Notes under the pieces: generated by a model
What the model was told of the DNA's origin: nothing
Databases searched by the model: none
What the model saw: the letters and a program-made list of their open reading frames with translations, nothing else
Position numbers and translations under genes: made by a program
Shown: in pieces, positions 7,820 to 14,659 of the stretch
How the letters are laid out: the number at the start of each line of letters is the position of its first letter
Numbering within the stretch: the first letter of the stretch is position 1
Assembly (NCBI GenBank): GCA_948468315.1
Contig: CAOKHL010000015.1
Coordinates: forward strand, 1-42,462
Direction of reading: 5' to 3'
DNA: 42,462 nucleotides
Source of the DNA: an uncultured Eubacteriales bacterium
Lineage (GTDB): Bacteria > Bacillota > Clostridia > TANB77 > CAG-508

Positions 7820-9805
7820 TTGAAAGTAATAAAAAGAGATGGACGAGTTGTTGACTATGATAGAGCCAAAGTTTCATTAGCAATTGAAAAAGCCAACAAT
7901 GAAGTTTTAGATAAAAAAGGAAAAGCAAGTAAAGAAGATATAAAATTAATAACAAATTTTATTGAAGAAATGAACAAAAAAAGAATTCTTGTTGAAGACA
8001 TGCAAGATATTATAGAAGAAAAACTAATGGAACTTGGAAAATATGAATTAGCCAAAAAATATATTGTTTATAGATACACAAGAGCATTAGTTAGAAAAAG
8101 TAATACGACAGATGAATCAATTTTAGGTTTAATAAGAAATGAGAATAATGAATACTCTAAAAATAACACAAATGGAAAGCTAATTGTTTCAACACAAAGA
8201 GATTATATTGCAGGAGAAGTATCAAGAGATTTAACAAAAAGACTATTATTACCAGAAAAAATTTCAAAAGCTAATGAAGAAGGAATTTTATATTTTCATG
8301 ATGCAGATTATTTTGTTCAACCAATATTTAATTGTTGCTTAATAAATTTAGAAGATATGCTAGATAAAGGTACAGTTATAAATGGAAAATTTATAGAAAC
8401 ACCAAAAAGTTTTAGAGTAGCATGTACTGTCATGACACAAATAATAGCATCAGTAGCAAGTAATCAATATGGAGAACAATCAGTAAATTTAAATCATCTA
8501 GGAAAATATTTAAGAAAAAGCAAAGAAAAATTTGAGAAACAGTTAAAAGAAGAATTTGATACTGAATTAGACAAAAAAACAATTGAAAAGTTAGTCGAAA
8601 TGAGATTAAAATCAGAATTAACTTCAGGTGTTCAAACAATTTTGTATCAAATAACAACATTGATGACAACAAATGGACATCTACCATATGTTACACTATT
8701 TTTGCATTTAGACAAAGATGATAAATATATAGAAGAAAATGCAATGATAATAGAAGAGATATTAAAACAGAAAAATCAAGGAATAAAAGATGAAGAAGGA
8801 AAATATGTAATACCACAATATCCAAAATTAATATATGTATTAGATGAATGTAATTGTCTAAAAGGTGGAAAATATGATTATTTAACAGAATTAGCTATAA
8901 AATGTACAATAAAAGGAATGTACCCATATTACATATCAGCTAAAAAAATGAAAGAAATTTATGAAGGAAACATATCTATACCTATGGGGCAAAAAAGTTT
9001 TTTATCTCCATGGAAAGACAAAAATGGAAAATATAAATTTGAAGGAAGATTTAATCAAGGAATAGTAAGCATTAATTTACCACAAATAGCTATAATAGCA
9101 GATGGGGATGAAAACAAATTTTGGAATTTGTTAGATGAAAGATTAGAATTATGCAAAGAGGCATTAATGTGCAGACATTATGCTTTACTTGGAATAACAT
9201 CAGATATAAGCCCTATACATTGGAAATATGGAGCAATCGCAAGACTAAAAAAAGGTGAAAAAATAGATGATTTATTATATGGAGGATATTCTAGTATATC
9301 TCTTGGATATATTGGTATATATGAAATGACAGAACTTATGAAAGGTATGTCACATAGTCAAGAAGAAGGAAAAAGATTTGCATTAAATGTAATGAGACAT
9401 CTAAAAGACATAGTAGATAGATGGAAAAAAGAAACAAATATAGGATTTTCATTATATGGAACACCTGAAAATATGATATGTTATAAGTTTGCAAAAATCG
9501 ACAAAGAAAGATTTGGAACAATCAAAAATGTAACAGACAAAGGATATTATACAAATTCATATCATATAGATATTCGCGAAAAAATAAATCTATTTGACAA
9601 ATTAAAACTAGAAAGTGAATATCAATCGTTATCAACAGGAGGAGCAATATCTTATGTTGAGGTTTCAGATATAAATGATGATGAACTAAAAGAAATTATA
9701 AAATTTATATATGATAATATTTTTTACACAGGATTTTATAAAATGACAGAAGATTGTAAATCAGAAGGAGAAAAAGACTATTACATTTATAGTAATGTAT
9801 TATAA
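7820..9805 (+). CDS. nrdD: anaerobic ribonucleoside-triphosphate reductase, missing the glycyl-radical end
   Basis: Class III reductase makes dNTPs without oxygen, using a glycyl radical installed by NrdG. Residues 1-95 form an ATP-cone (MKVIKRDGRVVDYDRAKV). The catalytic barrel follows, with PIFNCCLINLEDML, YVLDECNCL, LMCRHYALLGITSDISPIH and LSTGGAISYVEVSD. The start is TTG at 7820, supported by AAAGGAGG and by the match to family N-termini. The protein stops at residue 661 (YYIYSNVL), about where relatives begin a two-CxxC zinc ribbon and the RxxGYL glycyl-radical loop, so a radical site is not visible. No nrdG is nearby. No CGG and no alternative frame supplies the missing end. It may need a separate partner or be non-functional. 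Confidence 0.85.
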   Translation: MKVIKRDGRVVDYDRAKVSLAIEKANNEVLDKKGKASKEDIKLITNFIEEMNKKRILVEDMQDIIEEKLMELGKYELAKKYIVYRYTRALVRKSNTTDESILGLIRNENNEYSKNNTNGKLIVSTQRDYIAGEVSRDLTKRLLLPEKISKANEEGILYFHDADYFVQPIFNCCLINLEDMLDKGTVINGKFIETPKSFRVACTVMTQIIASVASNQYGEQSVNLNHLGKYLRKSKEKFEKQLKEEFDTELDKKTIEKLVEMRLKSELTSGVQTILYQITTLMTTNGHLPYVTLFLHLDKDDKYIEENAMIIEEILKQKNQGIKDEEGKYVIPQYPKLIYVLDECNCLKGGKYDYLTELAIKCTIKGMYPYYISAKKMKEIYEGNISIPMGQKSFLSPWKDKNGKYKFEGRFNQGIVSINLPQIAIIADGDENKFWNLLDERLELCKEALMCRHYALLGITSDISPIHWKYGAIARLKKGEKIDDLLYGGYSSISLGYIGIYEMTELMKGMSHSQEEGKRFALNVMRHLKDIVDRWKKETNIGFSLYGTPENMICYKFAKIDKERFGTIKNVTDKGYYTNSYHIDIREKINLFDKLKLESEYQSLSTGGAISYVEVSDINDDELKEIIKFIYDNIFYTGFYKMTEDCKSEGEKDYYIYSNVL

Positions 9806-9849
9806 ATGTAAAATTTGGATAAGATAAATAAAAAACAAGGAGGATAAAA

Positions 9850-10986
9850 ATGTTAAAAAAAGTAGGAATATTAATTAATGGTGGAGATGCACCAGGTTTA
9901 AATGCTGTAATTCGTGCAATTGTTAGAACTGCAGAAAGAAACAATGTAGAATGTTATGGTTTTATAGATGGGTTTAATGGATTATTAAACAATAATTATA
10001 TAAGATTAGATAACAGCCAAGTTACTTCAGGAATTTTACACAAAGGAGGAGCAATAATTGGTTCTTCATTAAATTCAAATGTATTTAATTACAAAGTAAT
10101 AGAAGATGGAAAAGAAGTTTATAAAGATTTATCAGAAAACTGTATACAAAACTTAAAAGATGATGGAATAGATTGTTTATTCACATTAGGAGGAGATAGT
10201 ACACAAAAATCAGCAAGAGATTTTTCTTTAAGAGGAATAAATGTAATAGGAGTTCCAAAAACAATTGATAATGATGTTGCATGTACTGATACAACTTTTG
10301 GTTTTAACACAGCTGTATCTGTTGCAACTGATGCATTAGATAGACTTCATACAACAGCAGAAACACATAATAGAATAATGGTATTAGAAGTAATGGGAAG
10401 ATATGCAGGTTGGATAACATTAGAATCAGCAATAGCAGGAGGAGCAGATGTTGCTTTACTTCCAGAAATACCATATGATATGGATAAAGTAGTAGAAAAA
10501 ATACAAGCAAGACAAAAGGCAGGAAAGAACTTTAGTGTTGTAGTAGTATCAGAAGGAGCATTCCCAAAAGGAGGAAGTATTTCTGTAAAAGATACTCGTG
10601 AAGGAGGAAAAGGAGTAATAAATATTCAATTAGGAGGAGCTGGAGATATAGTTGCAAAAGAACTTGAAAAACGTACAGGATTAATTTCAAGAAACACAAC
10701 TCTTGGATATATGCAAAGAGGAGGAACTCCAACATCTACAGATAGAGTATTATCTACCAAATATGGAGCAAAAGCTATGGAACTTGCTTTAGAGGGTAAA
10801 TTTAATGTATTAACAGTATTAAAAAACGGAAAATTAGATTATGTTTCATTAGAAGATGTTGTAGGAAATAACAAAGAAATAGGCGCAGTTGAAGGCGGAA
10901 CTGAAGATAGTAATATGAAAACAGTAAAATTAGATGATGACTTAATAAAAACTGCAAGAGATATAGGAATTTGTTTAGGTGATTAG
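9850..10986 (+). CDS. pfkA: 6-phosphofructokinase (ATP or pyrophosphate dependent)
   Basis: This glycolytic enzyme phosphorylates fructose 6-phosphate. The 378-residue length fits the longer group III type. The N-terminal GILINGGDAPGLNAVIRA binds the phosphoryl donor, LFTLGGDST covers the residue that usually separates ATP from PPi use, PKTIDNDV contains the catalytic Asp, and MGRYAGWITLESA and GYMQRGGTPTSTDR bind sugar phosphate. Lys in PKTIDND is typical of PPi-dependent or mixed enzymes, whereas the donor-selecting position after GGD is Ser rather than the usual Gly or Asp, so the donor cannot be fixed from sequence. The RBS is AAGGAGG. The next gene starts directly after its stop codon, which suggests translational coupling. 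Confidence 0.93.
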   Translation: MLKKVGILINGGDAPGLNAVIRAIVRTAERNNVECYGFIDGFNGLLNNNYIRLDNSQVTSGILHKGGAIIGSSLNSNVFNYKVIEDGKEVYKDLSENCIQNLKDDGIDCLFTLGGDSTQKSARDFSLRGINVIGVPKTIDNDVACTDTTFGFNTAVSVATDALDRLHTTAETHNRIMVLEVMGRYAGWITLESAIAGGADVALLPEIPYDMDKVVEKIQARQKAGKNFSVVVVSEGAFPKGGSISVKDTREGGKGVINIQLGGAGDIVAKELEKRTGLISRNTTLGYMQRGGTPTSTDRVLSTKYGAKAMELALEGKFNVLTVLKNGKLDYVSLEDVVGNNKEIGAVEGGTEDSNMKTVKLDDDLIKTARDIGICLGD

Positions 10987-11613
10987 ATGAAAAAAAATAT
11001 AATACCAAAAATAGTTTTTGGAATATTAATTATAATATTAATTGTAACAATAGCCATTGCTTTAACTCAAAAAGAGAAAGATATGACAGTTAAAATGTAT
11101 AAGGATATATGTGAAAAAACAAATTATACTTTTTCTATGACAGAAGAAAATTTAGATATAGATTATAATTTAACAATATCAAAAAGACAAGATGATATGA
11201 GTATAGAAGCAGAATCAGATAATGAGCATACAACTACTCTAGTAAAAGATGGAGCAGCATATTATGTAATGCATTTAGAAAAAGAATATTATTTATATGA
11301 TAGTAGCCAAATAGAAGCAGATATTATAAGAAGCGGATTAGCAGGTATTGAAGATGAAAAATATGTAACTGGAAATGAAAAAATAAATGGTAAAAGCTAT
11401 TATTATGAAGAATATGAAGGAATTCCTACATTTATTATATGGTCAAATTATGATGATGAAAGTTCTATAAAAACTAGATTTTATTTTGATAAAGGAAATA
11501 TTATTTATATTAAAACTATAATAGATGACATAGAAGAATTGCTTAAAATTGAGTTTACAGATGAAGTAGATGATAGTGTATTTGAAATACCTAATGATTA
11601 TGCAGAAATGTAA
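10987..11613 (+). CDS. membrane-anchored hypothetical protein
   Basis: This 208-residue protein has a basic N-terminus (MKKNIIPK), one hydrophobic helix at about residues 9-27 (IVFGILIIILIVTIAIAL), and an acidic extracytoplasmic domain rich in Asp, Glu and Tyr. The periodic beta-like pattern (NLTISKRQDDMSIEAES, TTLVKDGAAYYVMHL, YYYEEYEG, TRFYFDKGNIIYIKT) recalls LolA/LppX-like beta-sheet folds, but I recognise no family. There is no lipobox cysteine. Its ATG abuts the pfkA stop (TAG|ATG), so it is probably translated by reinitiation. guaD follows 21 bp later in the same apparent operon. Confidence 0.65.
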   Translation: MKKNIIPKIVFGILIIILIVTIAIALTQKEKDMTVKMYKDICEKTNYTFSMTEENLDIDYNLTISKRQDDMSIEAESDNEHTTTLVKDGAAYYVMHLEKEYYLYDSSQIEADIIRSGLAGIEDEKYVTGNEKINGKSYYYEEYEGIPTFIIWSNYDDESSIKTRFYFDKGNIIYIKTIIDDIEELLKIEFTDEVDDSVFEIPNDYAEM

Positions 11614-11634
11614 AATATAGGAGAACAAAGTACA

Positions 11635-12111
11635 ATGAATAAATATATGCAAATTGCAAATGAATTAGCAAAGAAAAATAACATAACAAACAATGGTGGA
11701 CCTTTTGGAGCAGTAATAGTGAAAGATGGACAAATAGTGGGAAAGGGAAATAATCACGTAATAAAAAATAATGACCCAACAGCTCATGCTGAAATAGTAG
11801 CAATTAGAAATGCATGTCAAAAATTAAATACATCTGATTTATCAGAATGTGAATTATATGCTAGTTGCTATCCTTGTCCTATGTGTTTATCAGCAATTAT
11901 TTGGGCTAATATAAAAACAGTATATTATGGAAATACTAAGGAAGACGCTGCTAGTATTGGATTTAGAGATGATATGATTTATAACTTTATACAAGATTTG
12001 ACAAATGGAGATGCAGATAAGTCAATTTTAAAAACTATTCCTATGGATAGAGATGAAACTATTGAAGCATTTGAGGAGTTTAGGAGGAAAGAAGATAAAG
12101 TTATATATTAA
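11635..12111 (+). CDS. guaD: guanine deaminase (cytidine-deaminase fold)
   Basis: The enzyme converts guanine to xanthine and ammonia. At 158 residues it matches the short Bacillus GuaD type. The zinc site is visible as PTAHAEIVAIR (His and catalytic Glu) and SCYPCPMCLSAI (two Cys). The N-terminal NGGPFGAVIVKDG and the later YYGNTKEDAASIGFRDDMIY are diagnostic for GuaD rather than for TadA. In relatives the position before PCPMC is Glu, here Tyr. The ATG 11635 start follows GGAGAAC. It ends the pfkA transcription unit. Confidence 0.88.
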   Translation: MNKYMQIANELAKKNNITNNGGPFGAVIVKDGQIVGKGNNHVIKNNDPTAHAEIVAIRNACQKLNTSDLSECELYASCYPCPMCLSAIIWANIKTVYYGNTKEDAASIGFRDDMIYNFIQDLTNGDADKSILKTIPMDRDETIEAFEEFRRKEDKVIY

Positions 12112-12184
12112 TTAAATTTGGGTTATTAATTATAATAGAAATTTCCTAAAATGATATGCTTAAAATTACAAAAAACAAGTGTTA

Positions 12185-12213
12185 TAGACTTTTAAGACTT
12201 TATGTGATATAAT
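12185..12213 (+). promoter_or_regulatory. extended -10 promoter of the orphan gene
   Basis: TAGACT (12185-12190), a 17-bp spacer and TGA-TATAAT (12205-12213) precede the orphan gene, whose AAAGGAGG ribosome-binding site is at about 12247. Confidence 0.65.
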
Positions 12214-12262
12214 AAAAAAGAACAGCAAATAGCTGAAGCAAAATAAAAGGAGGAAATTTCTA

Positions 12263-12493
12263 ATGAAAACTACCAGAATTACATCTGACAAGGGAAAGAT
12301 TATAATAGCAAGGACACACCAAATCCCTTGTACAGGTAGAAAGATCAGTGCATTTCGGGTTGATGAAAAGACCCAAAGAAGTGTAAAATATACACTTCAA
12401 AACATTGTCAAAACCATATATGTGGGTGATAATGTATTTTGCGTTGAGGATGAAGAACAACAAGGGTTGTTCTTTGTTGTGGTGAAACAGTAA
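12263..12493 (+). CDS. orphan 76-residue protein with foreign codon usage and an in-frame CGG
   Basis: The gene has its own promoter, a strong RBS and a downstream terminator, so it looks like a complete expressed unit. The protein starts MKTTRITSDKGKIIIART and ends QGLFFVVVKQ; it is basic at the N-terminus and beta-rich by eye. I recognise no family. Codon use (ACC, ATC, CCC, AAG, GTG, CAG) differs from the A-ending preference of every neighbour, which suggests recent transfer. It holds the only in-frame CGG outside the frame breaks (12356-12358, TTT CGG G). If CGG forces +1 here too, translation would end after nine more codons at 12386, giving a product of about 40 residues. Confidence 0.55.
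   Translation: MKTTRITSDKGKIIIARTHQIPCTGRKISAFRVDEKTQRSVKYTLQNIVKTIYVGDNVFCVEDEEQQGLFFVVVKQ
12356..12358 (+). other. in-frame CGG in the orphan gene: exception to the recoding pattern
   Basis: TTT CGG G. Read as Arg the frame stays open to 12493; read +1 it stops at 12384-12386. It is the only CGG codon in the window that the +1 rule does not improve. Confidence 0.6.
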
Positions 12494-12507
12494 GATAGAA
12501 ATTTTCG

Positions 12508-12546
12508 AAAATACCAGTATATTCAAAAATATGCTGGTATTTTTCT
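12508..12546 (+). terminator. intrinsic terminator after the orphan gene
   Basis: AAATACCAGTATA pairs with TATGCTGGTATTT with one mismatch, followed by TTTTTC. Confidence 0.85.
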
Positions 12547-12594
12547 TTAAAATAGTATATAATCTTCATATATAAAAGATAAAGGAAAAATAAA

Positions 12595-13420
12595 ATGGAA
12601 AGATATGAACAAATAGAAAGGTCAATTATAACTACATATAGAAAGAAAATTTGGGCAAAATTTATAAAATCGATAATTGAATATGACATGATACAAGATA
12701 ATGACAAAATAGCAGTATGTATATCAGGAGGAAAGGATTCAATGCTTCTTGCCAAATGTTTTCAAGAACTAAAAAAACATGGTAAAAACAATTTTGAGTT
12801 AGAATTTTTAAGTATGAACCCTGGATATAGTGAAAAAAACAAACAAAAAATAATAGAAAATAGTAAACTACTTAATATTCCAATAACAATGTTTGAAACA
12901 GACATATTTTCAAGAGTAGACAAAATGACAGACCATGAATGTTATTTATGTGCAAGAATGAGAAGAGGATATCTATATGAAAAAGCTAAAGAATTAGGAT
13001 GTAACAAAATAGCACTTGGACACCATTTTGATGATGTAATAGAAACAGTATTAATGGGAATGATATATAGCCGGAAAAATGCAAACAATGATGCCCAAAC
13101 TAAAAAGCACATCACATCCAGGGATGGAATTAATAAGACCATTATATTTAGTCAGAGAAGAAGACATCATAAACTGGAAACAACACAATAACTTGGAATT
13201 TATAAAGTGTGCATGTAAAATTACAGAAAGACAAGAAAAATTACAAAATGATGAAGTATCATCAAAAAGAGAAGAAACAAAAGAACTTATAAAATATATA
13301 AAAACAAAATATGAAAATGCAGACATAAATATATTTAATAGTACGCAAAAAGTAAATTTAGACACAATTATATCATATAAAAAAGCCGGAAAAATAACAA
13401 ATTTCTTAGATGAATATTAA
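12595..13420 (+). CDS. ttcA: TtcA-family PP-loop tRNA thiolation ATPase (one CGG +1 site)
   Basis: TtcA-type enzymes adenylate a tRNA base (C32 in the founding member) for replacement of oxygen by sulfur, using an iron-sulfur cluster. The joined product has 274 residues. The PP-loop is CISGGKDSMLL near residue 39. The cluster motif is CYLCARMRRGYLY near residue 117, followed by LGHHFDDVIETVLM. The frame breaks at CGG 13072-13074; skipping C gives IYS-GKMQTMMPKL, then the family-typical SHPGMELIRPL and EFIKCACK. Neither half alone would be a complete enzyme. It has its own -10-like TATAAT at about 12558 and AAAGGA RBS. tcdA, another tRNA modification gene, follows. Confidence 0.85.
13072..13074 (+). 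other. CGG +1 recoding site in ttcA
   Basis: In-frame AGC CGG A. Skipping the C gives Gly160 (GGA). The zero frame ends at 13191 after unrelated residues. Confidence 0.82.
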
Positions 13421-13422
13421 TT

Positions 13423-13454
13423 TTTTGCTAAAAGGAACTGTCCTTTTTGCAAAA
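13423..13454 (+). terminator. hairpin between ttcA and tcdA
   Basis: TTTTGCTAAAAGGA and TCCTTTTTGCAAAA pair around ACTG, a long, nearly symmetrical stem. The trailing run is A rather than T, so it may act better on the opposite strand or as a processing or attenuation site. Confidence 0.5.
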
Positions 13455-13485
13455 AATTGGGTCCTGATGAAAAAAGGAGGAAAAT

Positions 13486-14190
13486 ATGAATAATCAGTTT
13501 TCAAGAACAGAACTATTAATAGGAAAAAAAGGTGTAGAAAAATTACATGCTTCAAAAGTAGCAATATTTGGAATAGGCGGAGTAGGCTCTTTTGTTGTAG
13601 AAGGTTTAGTAAGAAGTGGTGCCCAAAATTTTGTTTTAGTTGATAAAGATGTAGTAGATATAACCAATTTAAATAGACAAATAATTGCAACAAGAAAAAC
13701 ATTAGGTATGCCAAAAGTTGAAGTTGCAAAAAAGAGAATTTTGGATATAAATCCTAATGCTAATGTAGAAGTATATCAAGAATTTTTTATGCCAGAAAGT
13801 ACTGGAATTTTAGATAATACAATTGATTATATAATTGATTGTGTTGATACTGTTACAGCTAAAATAGAGTTAGTTATAAGGGCTAAAAATCTTAATGTAC
13901 CAATTATATCAAGTATGGGTACAGGAAATAAATTAGACCCCACAAAATTTGAAGTAAGTGATATTTTTAAAACAAGTGTATGTCCTTTAGCAAAGGTTAT
14001 GAGAAAAGAACTAAAGTCAAGAGGTATAGATAAGCTAAAAGTTGTATATTCAAAAGAAGAACCTATAAAAATAAATAATAACACAGGTGAATGTAATAAA
14101 AAGCAAACACCTGGAAGTATTTCATTTGTACCATCTGTTGCAGGACTTATTATTGCAGGAGAAGTTGTAAAGGATTTGATAAAATATTGA
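13486..14190 (+). CDS. tcdA: tRNA threonylcarbamoyladenosine dehydratase
   Basis: TcdA (CsdL) is an E1-like enzyme that uses ATP to cyclise t6A37 of ANN-decoding tRNAs to ct6A. The 234-residue protein has the nucleotide-binding VAIFGIGGVGSFVVEGL near residue 26, LVDKDVVDITNLNRQ near residue 52, and IDCVDTVTAKIELV in the middle. The late GSISFVPSVAGLIIAGEVV is typical of TcdA rather than MoeB or ThiF; no zinc CxxC pairs are seen. RBS AAGGAGG. Together with ttcA it forms a small tRNA-modification cluster, which is notable beside the recoding signal because anticodon-loop modifications affect frame maintenance. Confidence 0.9.
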   Translation: MNNQFSRTELLIGKKGVEKLHASKVAIFGIGGVGSFVVEGLVRSGAQNFVLVDKDVVDITNLNRQIIATRKTLGMPKVEVAKKRILDINPNANVEVYQEFFMPESTGILDNTIDYIIDCVDTVTAKIELVIRAKNLNVPIISSMGTGNKLDPTKFEVSDIFKTSVCPLAKVMRKELKSRGIDKLKVVYSKEEPIKINNNTGECNKKQTPGSISFVPSVAGLIIAGEVVKDLIKY

Positions 14191-14272
14191 AATTATTTAA
14201 TTGAAAATGAAAGAGAACAGTGTAAGCATATAAAAATTTCATGCTTTACTCCTGTAAAAAGTGAAAAAAATA

Positions 14273-14302
14273 TTGACTTTATATAATATTATGTGGTATT
14301 AT
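14273..14302 (+). promoter_or_regulatory. promoter of the dnaE leader
   Basis: TTGACT (14273-14278), an 18-bp spacer and TATTAT (14297-14302). It would start a transcript that passes through the tandem-repeat region and into dnaE about 350 bp later. Confidence 0.6.
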
Positions 14303-14333
14303 GAATATAATAATTAAGAACATCATTGTTTTT

Positions 14334-14470
14334 AATAAATGTGTTTATCGCCGCTTCTTTGGCGAACTATAAATGAGAGAATGAATAAATGTGTTTGTCG
14401 CCGACTCTTTGAGCGACTAAAAAATGAGAGAGTGAATAAATTTATAGGGCTTACCAGAAATGGTAGGCCT
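14334..14470 (+). ncRNA. tandem-repeat structured RNA or leader upstream of dnaE
   Basis: Two ~50-nt units, 14334-14383 and 14384-14434, share the frame AATAAATGTGTTT-hairpin-ATGAGAGARTG. Unit 1 has stem TCGCC/GGCGA, unit 2 has TCGC/GCGA. A third AATAAAT leads into a different stem, GGCTTACC/GGTAGGCC around AGAAAT. Between the units the stems vary while the linkers are kept, which suggests selection on RNA structure. It matches no class I can name. The rest of the 470-bp gap (14471-14659) is A+T-rich and shows nothing else. Confidence 0.55.
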
Positions 14471-14659
14471 AAAATAATATTATAGGAGAAAAGCAAAGCG
14501 AATAAAGTTTTAAGTCTATATAATCATGGGATGAAAAATATAATTTTTCCCGATATTGATAAAATATTAAATCAATTAATAATGTCTTGATATAAAGAGT
14601 TCAATATGATAGAATAAAATCAAAAAATATAAAAACAGATATAATATAAGGAGAAGCAA

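Noticed and set aside
9700..9860. Recoded extension of nrdD supplying the glycyl-radical domain
   Set aside because: No frame after 9740 encodes CxxC pairs or a GYL motif before the pfkA ribosome-binding site, and no CGG is present.
13423..13454. Insertion-sequence terminal inverted repeat
   Set aside because: The hairpin is compact and lies between two intact coding regions with no transposase; a terminator or attenuator fits better.
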